Assembly (NCBI GenBank): GCA_025464425.1
Contig: JAODGV010000059.1
Coordinates: forward strand, 1-13,827
Source of the DNA: Methanosarcinales archaeon
GTDB taxonomy: Archaea > Halobacteriota > Syntropharchaeia > Alkanophagales > Methanospirareceae
Length of the DNA: 13,827 bases
Direction: 5' to 3'
The position numbers and the translations under genes were made by a program. Under the pieces are notes generated by a model, which saw nothing but the letters and a program-made list of their open reading frames with translations, did not search any database and was not told the origin of the DNA. Shown piece after piece: positions 1 through 6,951 of this stretch (positions are counted from its first letter, which is position 1; every line of letters begins with the position of its first letter).

Positions 1-465
1 TGCGATTCGGGCTTCAAGTTCCGTTAACTTCTCCAGCATCGGCAGCCTCGCTTCGAGCGAATCAAACCTTGAAGCCACTTCTATTCGCAAGCCTTCAACC
101 TTATCCTTCACACCTTCAATCTTGTCATCCACCGCTTCAAACCTGGAATCCACGGCATCGAACCTTCTATTCACGGCATCGAACTTCGATAGCATCTCCT
201 TCCTCAAACTCTCCACTTTACCATCCGCCGCCTCGAACCTTCTGTCCACGGCATCGAACTTCGATAGCATTTCTTTTCTCAAGCTCTCAACTTTAGCATC
301 CGCCGCCTCGAACTTCGCCAGCATCTCTTTTCTGAGACTATCTATGCGAACATCCACCTTATTGTCTATACTTTCGATTTTTGCCTCAAGCGCTTTTAGC
401 TCACCACTTATTTCATTCAATTTCGGCATGAGCAGCCGCTCTATCCACGCTGGGATCTGTTCCAT
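1..465 (-). CDS. Repetitive coiled-coil protein, C-terminus cut by the window edge
   Basis: Reading the minus strand from the ATG at 465-463 gives 155 codons without a stop, running off the left edge, so the true length is unknown. The N-terminus (MEQIPAWIERLLMPKLNEIS) is followed by an almost uninterrupted charged amphipathic helix: hydrophobic residues recur at 3-4 spacing between K, E, R and D. Residues 58-82 and 83-107 are tandem 25-residue repeats (KVESLRKEMLSKFDAV core), and residues 41-57 are a shorter related unit. No catalytic motif, signal peptide or membrane segment is visible in the part seen. A TATA-like box lies about 25 nt upstream of the ATG, fitting a leaderless transcript. 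The function is unrecognised; a structural, scaffold or oligomerising role is inference. The complementary plus frame (122-562) is also open, but its Ser/Leu/Phe-rich product looks like an antisense shadow. Confidence 0.78.
   Translation of the reverse strand, partial: MEQIPAWIERLLMPKLNEISGELKALEAKIESIDNKVDVRIDSLRKEMLAKFEAADAKVESLRKEMLSKFDAVDRRFEAADGKVESLRKEMLSKFDAVNRRFDAVDSRFEAVDDKIEGVKDKVEGLRIEVASRFDSLEARLPMLEKLTELEARIA
145..345 (-). repeat. Tandem 75-bp coding repeats in the coiled-coil gene
   Basis: Two adjacent 75-bp units (220-294 and 145-219) encode 25-residue repeats. A shorter related unit at 295-345 encodes 17 residues (IDSLRKEMLAKF and following). In the first 16 codons the two full units differ only synonymously (GTT/GTG, AGC/AGT, AGA/AGG, AAA/AAG, GAA/GAG). 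Amino acid changes (D to N, E to D, A to V, G to S) appear only in the tail. The 25-residue period splits as one 11-residue stretch plus two heptads. Confidence 0.85.
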
Positions 466-607
466 GATAGAACTATTGCGTTCATTTATATATAAGATAG
501 GAGTGAGAAGGTTCTGCACGAATTTGATTGACGTGTGGATAAATGAGCTTTTGAAGGTGTGAAAGTAAACATTTATATCACGGGTACCAAATATATTTAT
601 AACAGGA
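466..607. promoter_or_regulatory. Divergent promoter region between the coiled-coil gene and mptG
   Basis: This is 142 bp without a supportable gene. On the minus strand a TATA-like element (TATATAAA, 486-493) sits about 25 nt before the coiled-coil ATG. On the plus strand TTTATATC (572-579) sits about 30 nt before the mptG ATG at 608, predicting a leader of only a few bases. Short palindromes GGTACC (583-588) and AAATATATTT (589-598) lie between that box and the start. The elements are seen in the sequence; promoter activity is inferred from archaeal promoter spacing. Confidence 0.5.
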
Positions 608-1606
608 ATGGGCGAAAGTGTATATATAACTTCACCCGGTCGGCTACATTTCACTCTTATAGACCTGAACGGTGAACTTGGCAGGGTGGATGGCGGTATG
701 GGTGTCGCATTGAATGAGCCTTCCTTAGCGCTGAAAGTAACACCAGTGGATTCAGATTCGGAATTAGAGAATCCTCCTGCGGTTATTCCTGTACTGGAGC
801 GTATAAAACGTGGATTTAAACCGGCTTTGAAACACCACTATAAGGTTGAGATATTGAAGGCGTTACCACACCATGTCGGTCTGGGCTCACAGACACAGCT
901 ATCATTATGCGTGGCGAAGGCAATAAGCGTGCTTGAAGACCGGAGCCTAACTACATTTGAACTCGCAAAGCTGGTAAGTCGCGGTGGCACCTCGGGCATA
1001 GGTACCGCAGCTTTTGACCGTGGCGGGTTCATACTCGATGGCGGGCATCTCTTCAGGATTGGTCGTGCCAGCACAGGAGTAAAACACTCTTTTATGCCCT
1101 CTTCGGCATCGGAAGTGCCACCACCGCCCGTTATCTTCCAGCACCCGTTACCTGAAGACTGGTACTTCGTAATTGCCATCCCGGAAGTGAAGAGTGGCGC
1201 ACATGGTGCTGAAGAGATAGATATCTTCAGAAAATACTGCCCTGTAAGAGCCTCTGAGGTGGAGAAGATATGCAGAATCATACTGATGCGAGTACTGCCT
1301 TCGGTCATTGAGCGCGATATCTACACACTTGGTGAGAGCCTGTCAATGATACAGCAGATAGGATTCAAGAGAATTGAGGTTGAGCTTCAGCACAGTATAA
1401 TAAAGTCGCTATTCGATTTCTTCGCATCACATGCGTTGGGCTATGGGATGTCCTCTTTCGGTCCCACAACTTACGGACTGGTCAGAGGTGAGAAAGAGGC
1501 ACGCGAACTCGCTCAACACACACGCGAATTACTGGCTGAACGGCAGATAAAAGCATCCGTGTTTTATTCATCTGCAAATAATGAAGGTTGCGTGGTGAAA
1601 CATTAA
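608..1606 (+). CDS. mptG: Beta-ribofuranosylaminobenzene 5'-phosphate synthase (methanopterin biosynthesis)
   Basis: The 332-residue product is a GHMP-kinase-fold protein of the beta-RFAP synthase family. This enzyme condenses PRPP with 4-hydroxybenzoate or 4-aminobenzoate, releasing CO2 and pyrophosphate, as an early committed step of tetrahydromethanopterin synthesis in the cytoplasm. Seen here: the N-terminal SPGRLHFTLIDLNG stretch (residues 9-22), the glycine-rich GHMP motif PHHVGLGSQTQ (87-97), and the RGGTSGIGTAAFDRGG segment (125-140) characteristic of the family. The length agrees with the family. The start at 608 is supported by the immediate match to the family N-terminus and by a TATA-like box about 30 nt upstream. 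secD follows 58 bp downstream on the same strand but has its own TATA-like box, so co-transcription is uncertain. Its presence implies a methanopterin-using C1 metabolism. Confidence 0.93.
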   Translation: MGESVYITSPGRLHFTLIDLNGELGRVDGGMGVALNEPSLALKVTPVDSDSELENPPAVIPVLERIKRGFKPALKHHYKVEILKALPHHVGLGSQTQLSLCVAKAISVLEDRSLTTFELAKLVSRGGTSGIGTAAFDRGGFILDGGHLFRIGRASTGVKHSFMPSSASEVPPPPVIFQHPLPEDWYFVIAIPEVKSGAHGAEEIDIFRKYCPVRASEVEKICRIILMRVLPSVIERDIYTLGESLSMIQQIGFKRIEVELQHSIIKSLFDFFASHALGYGMSSFGPTTYGLVRGEKEARELAQHTRELLAERQIKASVFYSSANNEGCVVKH

Positions 1607-1630
1607 TGACTGGTCGTGTTCGTTCCCATT

Positions 1631-1638
1631 TTTATTTA
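1631..1638 (+). promoter_or_regulatory. TATA-like box upstream of secD
   Basis: The sequence TTTATTTA in the 58-bp gap after mptG lies about 30 nt before the ATG at 1665, placing a predicted transcription start within about 5 nt of the start codon. That favours a leaderless or near-leaderless secD mRNA beginning at this ATG. The preceding T-run (1629-1633) could also terminate mptG transcription. Confidence 0.4.
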
Positions 1639-1664
1639 TCTATGCAAGTGGCTAAGAATAACAT

Positions 1665-3338
1665 ATGTCAAAAGGAGGAACTCTACTGAGCGATGTGCGA
1701 GTGATAGTGCTCATGGTCTTCGTTTTAGCCGCGCTCATCGCCATCTATGTCTATCCACCGCCACCCCCCGGTGCCGGTCTCAACGGCAATCTCCAGTATG
1801 GTCTGGACCTCGTTGGGGGCTCCTCGCTACAATTGAAATTGAATGGCACTCTCGTCGGTATTGATGCACCCGAAACCGTAAATGAGTCACAGATTGCCGC
1901 TTACCTCAGTGATGCACTGGATGCTGAGGTCCGCCCTTACGCTACTATGGAAGGCACAGTGAAGTACGAGATAAGACGAAGCGTCACGAAGGAGCAGTTA
2001 ATGGATGTTCTGAATGGTATAAATGCCACAATAGCCAGGAAACCGGACGGTGAACCTGACTTTGAGGAAGGATTGACCCGCGAGACACGGGATGAGACAC
2101 GACGGATAATAGAGACGAAGTTGAACATGTTAGGTCTGGCGAGCACAACGGTGAGAACCGCGGGCAGTAATCTACTGATCATTGACCTCGCGGGTATAGA
2201 CATAAAGACCGCGGAATCTCTGGTTGGTAAACCCGGCAGGTTCGAGATACGGATACAGACTAATGGCACAGGAGGGCAGATACAGAAAGGGGATACTCTC
2301 ACCGAGATTGCAAACTTCACCGAACATGTAATCTATGGACGGGAAGGGATAAGGAGTGTGAGGATGGTGCCGCAGAGGCGAAGCGAACACGAGGACGCAC
2401 CATGGGGTGCTCCTTTCACACTCACTGATAAAGGAGCCAGTGCAATCAGAGATGCTGCAATAAAGTATCATGCAGTGGACGACCCCGAGAATCACGAATT
2501 GACTATGTTACTCGACGATGTTGTGGTTTACAGTGGACCTCTTTCGGATGAACTCGCGGCAGAACTCCGAACGAGACCGGTCTATAGCCTGATAGCCGAG
2601 ACCGGCTCAGGCGATGAAGGCTTAAAGAGGGCGAAAGAACTGATAATACACCTCAAAGCAGGTGCTTTACCGGTAAATGTACAGGTGGTTGGTTCCGGTG
2701 AGGTACCCGCTTATCTGGGCACAAAATTCAGGCTGGGTGCTGTTATCACCGCTTTACTCGCGCTACTATCCGTCACATTCGTGGTTGCTCTCCGGTACAG
2801 GGTGAAGAGGATAATACTACCGATGTTCTTCGGACTGTTCAGTGAGATAATACTGATACTGGGGCTGGTAGCTGTGATAAACTGGCTTACGATCGCCATA
2901 ATGGGTGTCATCCTCCTGCTATTATTCACAGGCTCGATTCTCAAATGGTGGAATTATCCCGTAACCGACCTTACCGTTGGCGTATTTGCATTGCTGATAG
3001 TATCCGCATTTGTATTATCAGCCGGCAAATGGCAGCTGGATCTGCCGAGCATTGCAGGTATAATCGCGGTGATCGGTACCGGTGTGGATCAGATGGTGAT
3101 AATAACAGATGAGGTACTATCAGGCGGCAAATCGGCAACCATGTATCAAAAACGTATATCATTCGCATACAGCATAATATTCGCATCTGCTGCAACGACC
3201 ATCGTTGCAATGCTCGCACTCGCATTCATGGCGCTCGGAACACTGAGAAGCCTCGCAATCGTCACTATAATCGGACTATTAATCGGTATATTCATCACGA
3301 GACCCGCATACGCACGGATAGTAGAGCTGGTACTTTAA
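1665..3338 (+). CDS. secD: Protein-export membrane protein SecD
   Basis: The 557-residue product is an RND-type SecD, which with SecF uses the ion gradient to assist Sec-dependent export from the outer face of the membrane. Domains in order: TM1 (about 11-30), a conserved YGLDLVGGSSLQL motif (45-57), a large extracytoplasmic P1-type domain (about 34-350), then the membrane bundle with LDLPSIAGIIAVIGTGVDQ (458-476) and a TDE stretch after it. I count about eight hydrophobic segments rather than the usual six. Residues about 408-456 look like an extra two-helix insertion before the LDLPSIAGI motif. Five consecutive prolines (31-35) follow TM1. No secF is adjacent, although archaeal secF and secD are often neighbours. 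The start at 1665 is preferred because of the TATA box, but a strong GGAGG lies just inside the frame (1674-1678), 7 nt before an in-frame CTG at 1686. The stop overlaps the topA stop. Confidence 0.93.
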   Translation: MSKGGTLLSDVRVIVLMVFVLAALIAIYVYPPPPPGAGLNGNLQYGLDLVGGSSLQLKLNGTLVGIDAPETVNESQIAAYLSDALDAEVRPYATMEGTVKYEIRRSVTKEQLMDVLNGINATIARKPDGEPDFEEGLTRETRDETRRIIETKLNMLGLASTTVRTAGSNLLIIDLAGIDIKTAESLVGKPGRFEIRIQTNGTGGQIQKGDTLTEIANFTEHVIYGREGIRSVRMVPQRRSEHEDAPWGAPFTLTDKGASAIRDAAIKYHAVDDPENHELTMLLDDVVVYSGPLSDELAAELRTRPVYSLIAETGSGDEGLKRAKELIIHLKAGALPVNVQVVGSGEVPAYLGTKFRLGAVITALLALLSVTFVVALRYRVKRIILPMFFGLFSEIILILGLVAVINWLTIAIMGVILLLLFTGSILKWWNYPVTDLTVGVFALLIVSAFVLSAGKWQLDLPSIAGIIAVIGTGVDQMVIITDEVLSGGKSATMYQKRISFAYSIIFASAATTIVAMLALAFMALGTLRSLAIVTIIGLLIGIFITRPAYARIVELVL

Positions 3339-5395
3339 GTACTCTCATTCTTATCCTTGCTTTTATTATTCTCCTTCCATTCCAGGTAATTACAGTACGG
3401 GCAGCCGAAATCCCATGCCCTGCTGCTCTTACCCTTGCCCTTTCTCAGTATCTTCAGTTTGAACATCGTTGGATGCTTCTCACATCGCTCGCCGGTCACT
3501 ATCACCCGCCCTGTGGGGGGTAACGGCAGTGAGAAGGTGCATTCAGGATAGCCACTGCAGCCTATGAATCGTTTCCGCCTCTTTGAAGTCGCCCAGAAGA
3601 GATTTGCTCCACACTCAGGGCATGTCCCGACGATCCTATCAGCTTTCACCGCTTCTCTAAGCGATTTAGAGATCTCCTCCCGATTATCCACCATCTCACG
3701 GAATACCGCCCTGAGCATCGCTCGTGAATCCTCCACCACCTCATCCTTATTACGTCTGCCCTCACTTATCCAGTCCATCTCCTGCTCCAGTGCCCTCGTC
3801 ATATCCGGTTTGGTCATCATCGCAGCATACTTCTCCAGGGTATAAACGACCGCAAACGCCTTCTCCGTCGGTCTGCTCGGATTGCCCTGCACGTACGCTC
3901 GCTCATATAGCTTACCGATTATCTCATGGCGTGTGCTCTTCGTACCGAGTCCGAGTTCTTCCATCTTCTTTATCAAACCCGCCTGCGATAGCCTGTTTGG
4001 GGGCTTCGTCTCCTTCTCCTGAAGTTCCAGATCGTCTAACCAGACCTTATCCCGCTCTTTCAATGCCGGTAACTTCGTCTCTTCTTTCTTTTGATACGGA
4101 TAAACTGCTAAGAAGCCTGGTTGCTTCAATTCATGCCCCTTCGCATTGAGTATTTCACCACCAACTTCCACCTTAACGCTTGTGTCCTCCCATCTCGCCG
4201 CATCTGATAGTGTAGCCATGAAATGCCTGACCACGAGCTCGTAAACCTTCCACTCGTCTTTATCCAGCCTGTCCTTCGTCGTGACAGCAACGGGATGTAT
4301 GGGTGGATGGTCCTTAGTCTGTTTCTTACCCGCGGTGGGCTTCAATTGCTTCTTCTTCAATAGCATAGCGGCATAATCGCCAAACTCCGGGCTGGTCTTG
4401 AACTGCCCGATCAGCGCTCTCAGATCCAGTGTCTCCGGATATGTGGTGTTATCCGTACGGTGATAGGATATAAGCCCCTGTAGGTAGAGGCTCTCTGCGA
4501 TATTCATTGCGCGTCTCGGCGTGAAGCCGATAGCGGATGCCGCTCTTATGAAACTCGTGGTATCAAACGGAGCGGGTGGGTTATCTCGTCGTAGTCGCTT
4601 CTTCAATTCACTGACGATACCTTCTCCCGCGGATTCTATCTTGTTCTTAACCGCTTCCGCTTCTTCTAAATGCCAGAATTTACCACGTTCGTGTACCGCA
4701 GTGAATGTATCCCCGCCCTCTGTCCTCAGTTTCGCATGTAATTCCCAGTATTTACGCGGTATGAACCGCTCAATCTCCTTCTCCTTATCCACAAGTAACG
4801 CGAGTGTTGGCGACTGCACCCTGCCAACGGAGAAGAAACCCTCGCCAAGCCGATTCGCAGCCAGTGATACAAACCTGGTAAGTGCTGCGCCCCATATCAG
4901 GTCGATCATCTCTCGCGCCTCCGCAGACGCCGCGAGATTGTAATCCACATCTGTCCGCGATGCGAAACTCTCTTTTATCGCCTGCTCGGTTATTGCACTG
5001 TATCGCATTCTATCAACCTTTAGCGAAGGATTCACTCGCTTGATAACCTTCAGCGCTTCCACTCCTATCAGCTCACCCTCACGGTCATAATCTGTAGCGA
5101 TGGTGACGATATCGGCATCCTTGGCTATCTTCTCCAGAGCTTTAATCAGGTCTTTCCTGAGTGCAACTTCTATTATTTCCGCATCTATCAGTTCATAAGG
5201 GTCTATTTTACTCCAGTCGTTATAATATTGCGGGAAGTCGAGCCTGAAGACATGCCCGCTCAGTCCTATTACCACCTTGTCTTCAAACTCATACGCATCT
5301 ATCTTCCCTATCTTTCTCTTCTTCGCTCGCCCGCCTGAGAGGATAGATGCAATCCTCTTCGCCGTTGTCCCCTTCTCTGTTATTATGTAATGCAT
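3335..5395 (-). CDS. topA: DNA topoisomerase I (type IA)
   Basis: This 686-residue type IA topoisomerase relaxes negative supercoils by transient 5'-phosphotyrosyl cleavage of one strand. The Toprim domain starts at the N-terminus (MHYIITEKGT, Glu7), with the metal-binding DYDRE motif at 102-106. The catalytic tyrosine is Tyr311 in the GLISYHRTDN motif. SVGRVQSPTLALL (189-201) and GLGTKSTRHEIIGKLYERAYV are further conserved blocks. The C-terminus carries two zinc-ribbon-like modules: Cys592/Cys595/Cys613/Cys619, and a variant Cys638/His641/Cys665/Cys668. A Lys/Ser-rich tail ends the protein. The length and zinc-ribbon tail fit archaeal TopA. The start at 5395 matches the family N-terminus exactly, and a strong TATA box lies about 27 nt upstream. 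It is convergent with secD, the stops overlapping by 4 bp. The ykgJ-like gene lies 34 bp upstream on the same strand, but topA appears to have its own promoter. Confidence 0.96.
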   Translation of the reverse strand: MHYIITEKGTTAKRIASILSGGRAKKRKIGKIDAYEFEDKVVIGLSGHVFRLDFPQYYNDWSKIDPYELIDAEIIEVALRKDLIKALEKIAKDADIVTIATDYDREGELIGVEALKVIKRVNPSLKVDRMRYSAITEQAIKESFASRTDVDYNLAASAEAREMIDLIWGAALTRFVSLAANRLGEGFFSVGRVQSPTLALLVDKEKEIERFIPRKYWELHAKLRTEGGDTFTAVHERGKFWHLEEAEAVKNKIESAGEGIVSELKKRLRRDNPPAPFDTTSFIRAASAIGFTPRRAMNIAESLYLQGLISYHRTDNTTYPETLDLRALIGQFKTSPEFGDYAAMLLKKKQLKPTAGKKQTKDHPPIHPVAVTTKDRLDKDEWKVYELVVRHFMATLSDAARWEDTSVKVEVGGEILNAKGHELKQPGFLAVYPYQKKEETKLPALKERDKVWLDDLELQEKETKPPNRLSQAGLIKKMEELGLGTKSTRHEIIGKLYERAYVQGNPSRPTEKAFAVVYTLEKYAAMMTKPDMTRALEQEMDWISEGRRNKDEVVEDSRAMLRAVFREMVDNREEISKSLREAVKADRIVGTCPECGANLFWATSKRRKRFIGCSGYPECTFSLPLPPTGRVIVTGERCEKHPTMFKLKILRKGKGKSSRAWDFGCPYCNYLEWKENNKSKDKNEST

Positions 5396-5404
5396 TATAG
5401 CATG

Positions 5405-5429
5405 ATAGCTAAGCTATTTTTATATAAAA
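5405..5429 (-). promoter_or_regulatory. topA promoter: TATA box and adjoining 13-bp dyad
   Basis: On the minus strand TTTTATATAAAAA (5417-5429) is a strong TATA box in the 34-bp gap before topA, centred about 27 nt from the ATG. Immediately downstream is a perfect dyad, ATAGCT-A-AGCTAT (5405-5417), lying between the TATA box and the predicted start of transcription. A symmetric site there is where an archaeal repressor could block polymerase; that role is inference. Confidence 0.55.
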
Positions 5430-5954
5430 TTATTCGCCACTCTTCAGTCGATTCAGTAGCTTCTCCAGTAACTCCATGGATACTATCGTCACTTCACACT
5501 TCATGCTCTTGCCTTCTTCATACATCATATCACCAACCCGATCATAAGCTTCTATGACCCTTCGGACTGCCTCTTCATTATTACCCCCATTGCGTAACCT
5601 CAATTCCCGTTCGAGTTTGCCAAGTTCCGCAGAGATCTTCCTGCCCAGCGGGCATAATCGTATAGAAGGGAAGGGATAAGCGAATTCAAACGGGAACACA
5701 CGGCATACCAGCGGTCTCTTATCATAAATCATGCACCTGTTATCCCTCAGATAGGGACACGGCGTCTTAAGGCAGTTCTCTATCGCACTATCATCAAGTT
5801 TATCAAAGAAGCTATCTCCCTCCATTTTATAAAGCCGCTCTATATCCGCCCAGGTCAGACTGATTGGCAATGTCCTGCAACACTCACCACAACGCTCGCA
5901 CCTGAAATATGCCAGGATAGCTTCCGCCAAGCTCGCATACCTCGCCCGGTGCAT
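5430..5954 (-). CDS. YkgJ-family cysteine-cluster protein
   Basis: The 174-residue product has the YkgJ/CxxCxxCC signature: Cys19, Cys22, Cys25 and Cys26 in FRCERCGECCRTLP, then Cys61, Cys66 (CPYL), Cys74 (CMIYDKRP), Cys84 (CRVFPFEF) and Cys101 (CPLG). The spacing and the IYDKRPLVCRVFPFE block are typical of this putative metal or Fe-S binding family, formerly annotated as UPF0153 or Fe-S oxidoreductase. No substrate is established for the family. The C-terminal 70 residues are charged and helical with no recognised motif. The start at 5954 is supported by a TATA-like box (5976-5983) centred 26 nt upstream, implying a leaderless mRNA. The gene lies 34 bp upstream of topA on the same strand and diverges from the T2SSF gene. 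Function in this organism is unknown. Confidence 0.85.
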   Translation of the reverse strand: MHRARYASLAEAILAYFRCERCGECCRTLPISLTWADIERLYKMEGDSFFDKLDDSAIENCLKTPCPYLRDNRCMIYDKRPLVCRVFPFEFAYPFPSIRLCPLGRKISAELGKLERELRLRNGGNNEEAVRRVIEAYDRVGDMMYEEGKSMKCEVTIVSMELLEKLLNRLKSGE

Positions 5955-6015
5955 CTCCGCCGATAATCTTTATTAAGTATAAGTAAAATTAAGCTTTTGA
6001 ACATAAACGTTAAGA
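5955..6015. promoter_or_regulatory. Shared divergent promoter between the ykgJ-like and T2SSF-like genes
   Basis: Only 61 bp separates the two divergent start codons. The element AAGTATAAGT (5975-5984) reads as a TATA-like box on both strands. Its centre is 26 nt from the minus-strand ATG (5954) and about 36 nt from the plus-strand ATG (6016), so one central box could serve both genes. No convincing Shine-Dalgarno sequence precedes either start at normal spacing. Confidence 0.45.
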
Positions 6016-6951
6016 ATGAATGGCAAGGACAGGATTCTGGAAGCGGTGGAAAAGAAGAGGCGGGAAAGTGGATTAGTAAAATTCTTCTCCGATCCGATAG
6101 GAGTAATAAGGGAGAAGCCTGTTCGGCTGGGTTACATATCAGGAATTATTGGCGTATGTCTTATGCTCATCGTTTATGTTTACAGGCTGGAGTTCATCGC
6201 GCCATACGACATGTACATTTTATCGGGTCTCGTGGCGTGTCTTCCACCGGCATATTTCATTTACGTGGAGGATAAAAGGATAATGAAGGCGGATGACGAG
6301 TTCCCGCGTCTGTTAAGTGACCTTGCAAGGGCAAAGAGAGCAGGACTGACACTGGTAGAAGCCTTTGAACTTACAGCTAAGGGTAATTATGGGATACTCA
6401 CGGAGGGCTTGGAGAAAATGGCACATCAGTTGACGTGGGGAGTTCCTTTCGAGGATGCTCTCAGGATGTTTGCCCGGCGTTATCCCACACGAATAATAAA
6501 ACGTTCCATAGAAATAATTATAGAGGGCTACCGTGTAGGAGGCGAGGTGGGGAAGGTGCTGACAATAGCTGCGGAGGACGTTACCGAGTTCAGAACACTG
6601 GAGAAGAGAAGGATAGCGGAGATGCGTCCTTATGTAGCCATTTGCTATGTCGCCTTCTTTATTTTCCTCGGCATTTTACTTGTGCTCTACGCTACACTCA
6701 TACCAATGATGACGGAAGCAGCGGAGAAACTAAGTGAATCAGGAGCACCGAGCAGGTTTATAATAATGGTAGATGTAGAAAAGCTGAAGATGCTGTACTT
6801 CCATTGTGGCGTAATCCAGGGAATATGTGCCGGATTAATAGCCGGAAAGTTAGGAACCGGAAAAGTCATAATGGGCTTGCGGCATGCGCTGATATTAGCC
6901 GGAGCGGCATTTGGTTTGTTTGCTATTTTGAAATTCGTACCGGCTATCTAA
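6016..6951 (+). CDS. Type II secretion system F-domain membrane protein (TadC/FlaJ-like)
   Basis: The 311-residue product resembles the inner-membrane platform subunits of type IV pilus, archaellum and Tad systems, which anchor the assembly ATPase. Two hydrophobic segments near the N-terminus (about 38-57 and 66-84) precede a cytoplasmic T2SSF helical domain (about 95-205). That domain contains FPRLLSDLARAKRAGLTLVEA and a typical later stretch, EGYRVGGEVGKVL (170-182). Three further membrane segments follow (about 206-232, 259-279, 289-308). Archaeal FlaJ/ArlJ is usually about 550 residues with two T2SSF domains; this is one half, as in TadB or TadC. No secretion ATPase, prepilin, second F-domain gene or peptidase is nearby, so it is an orphan in this window. 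The start at 6016 gives the longest frame that does not overlap the divergent gene. It ends with TAA, 108 bp before the convergent gltX end. Confidence 0.82.
   Translation: MNGKDRILEAVEKKRRESGLVKFFSDPIGVIREKPVRLGYISGIIGVCLMLIVYVYRLEFIAPYDMYILSGLVACLPPAYFIYVEDKRIMKADDEFPRLLSDLARAKRAGLTLVEAFELTAKGNYGILTEGLEKMAHQLTWGVPFEDALRMFARRYPTRIIKRSIEIIIEGYRVGGEVGKVLTIAAEDVTEFRTLEKRRIAEMRPYVAICYVAFFIFLGILLVLYATLIPMMTEAAEKLSESGAPSRFIIMVDVEKLKMLYFHCGVIQGICAGLIAGKLGTGKVIMGLRHALILAGAAFGLFAILKFVPAI

Noticed and set aside
145..345. CRISPR-like or satellite repeat
   Set aside because: The 75-bp units are directly adjacent with no unique spacers, and the differences are mostly silent in the protein frame, so they are coding repeats.
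122..562. Plus-strand 146-codon frame (Ser/Leu/Phe-rich) over the left end
   Set aside because: It is the antisense of a charged coiled-coil frame that has a good ATG and a TATA box at the expected distance. The plus product shows no fold-like pattern.
466..607. Possible C/D-box or other small RNA in the left intergenic region
   Set aside because: I could not find paired C and D boxes or a stable hairpin on either strand.
838..1308. Minus-strand 156-codon frame inside mptG
   Set aside because: It is a shadow of the well-supported MptG frame, with no recognisable motif.
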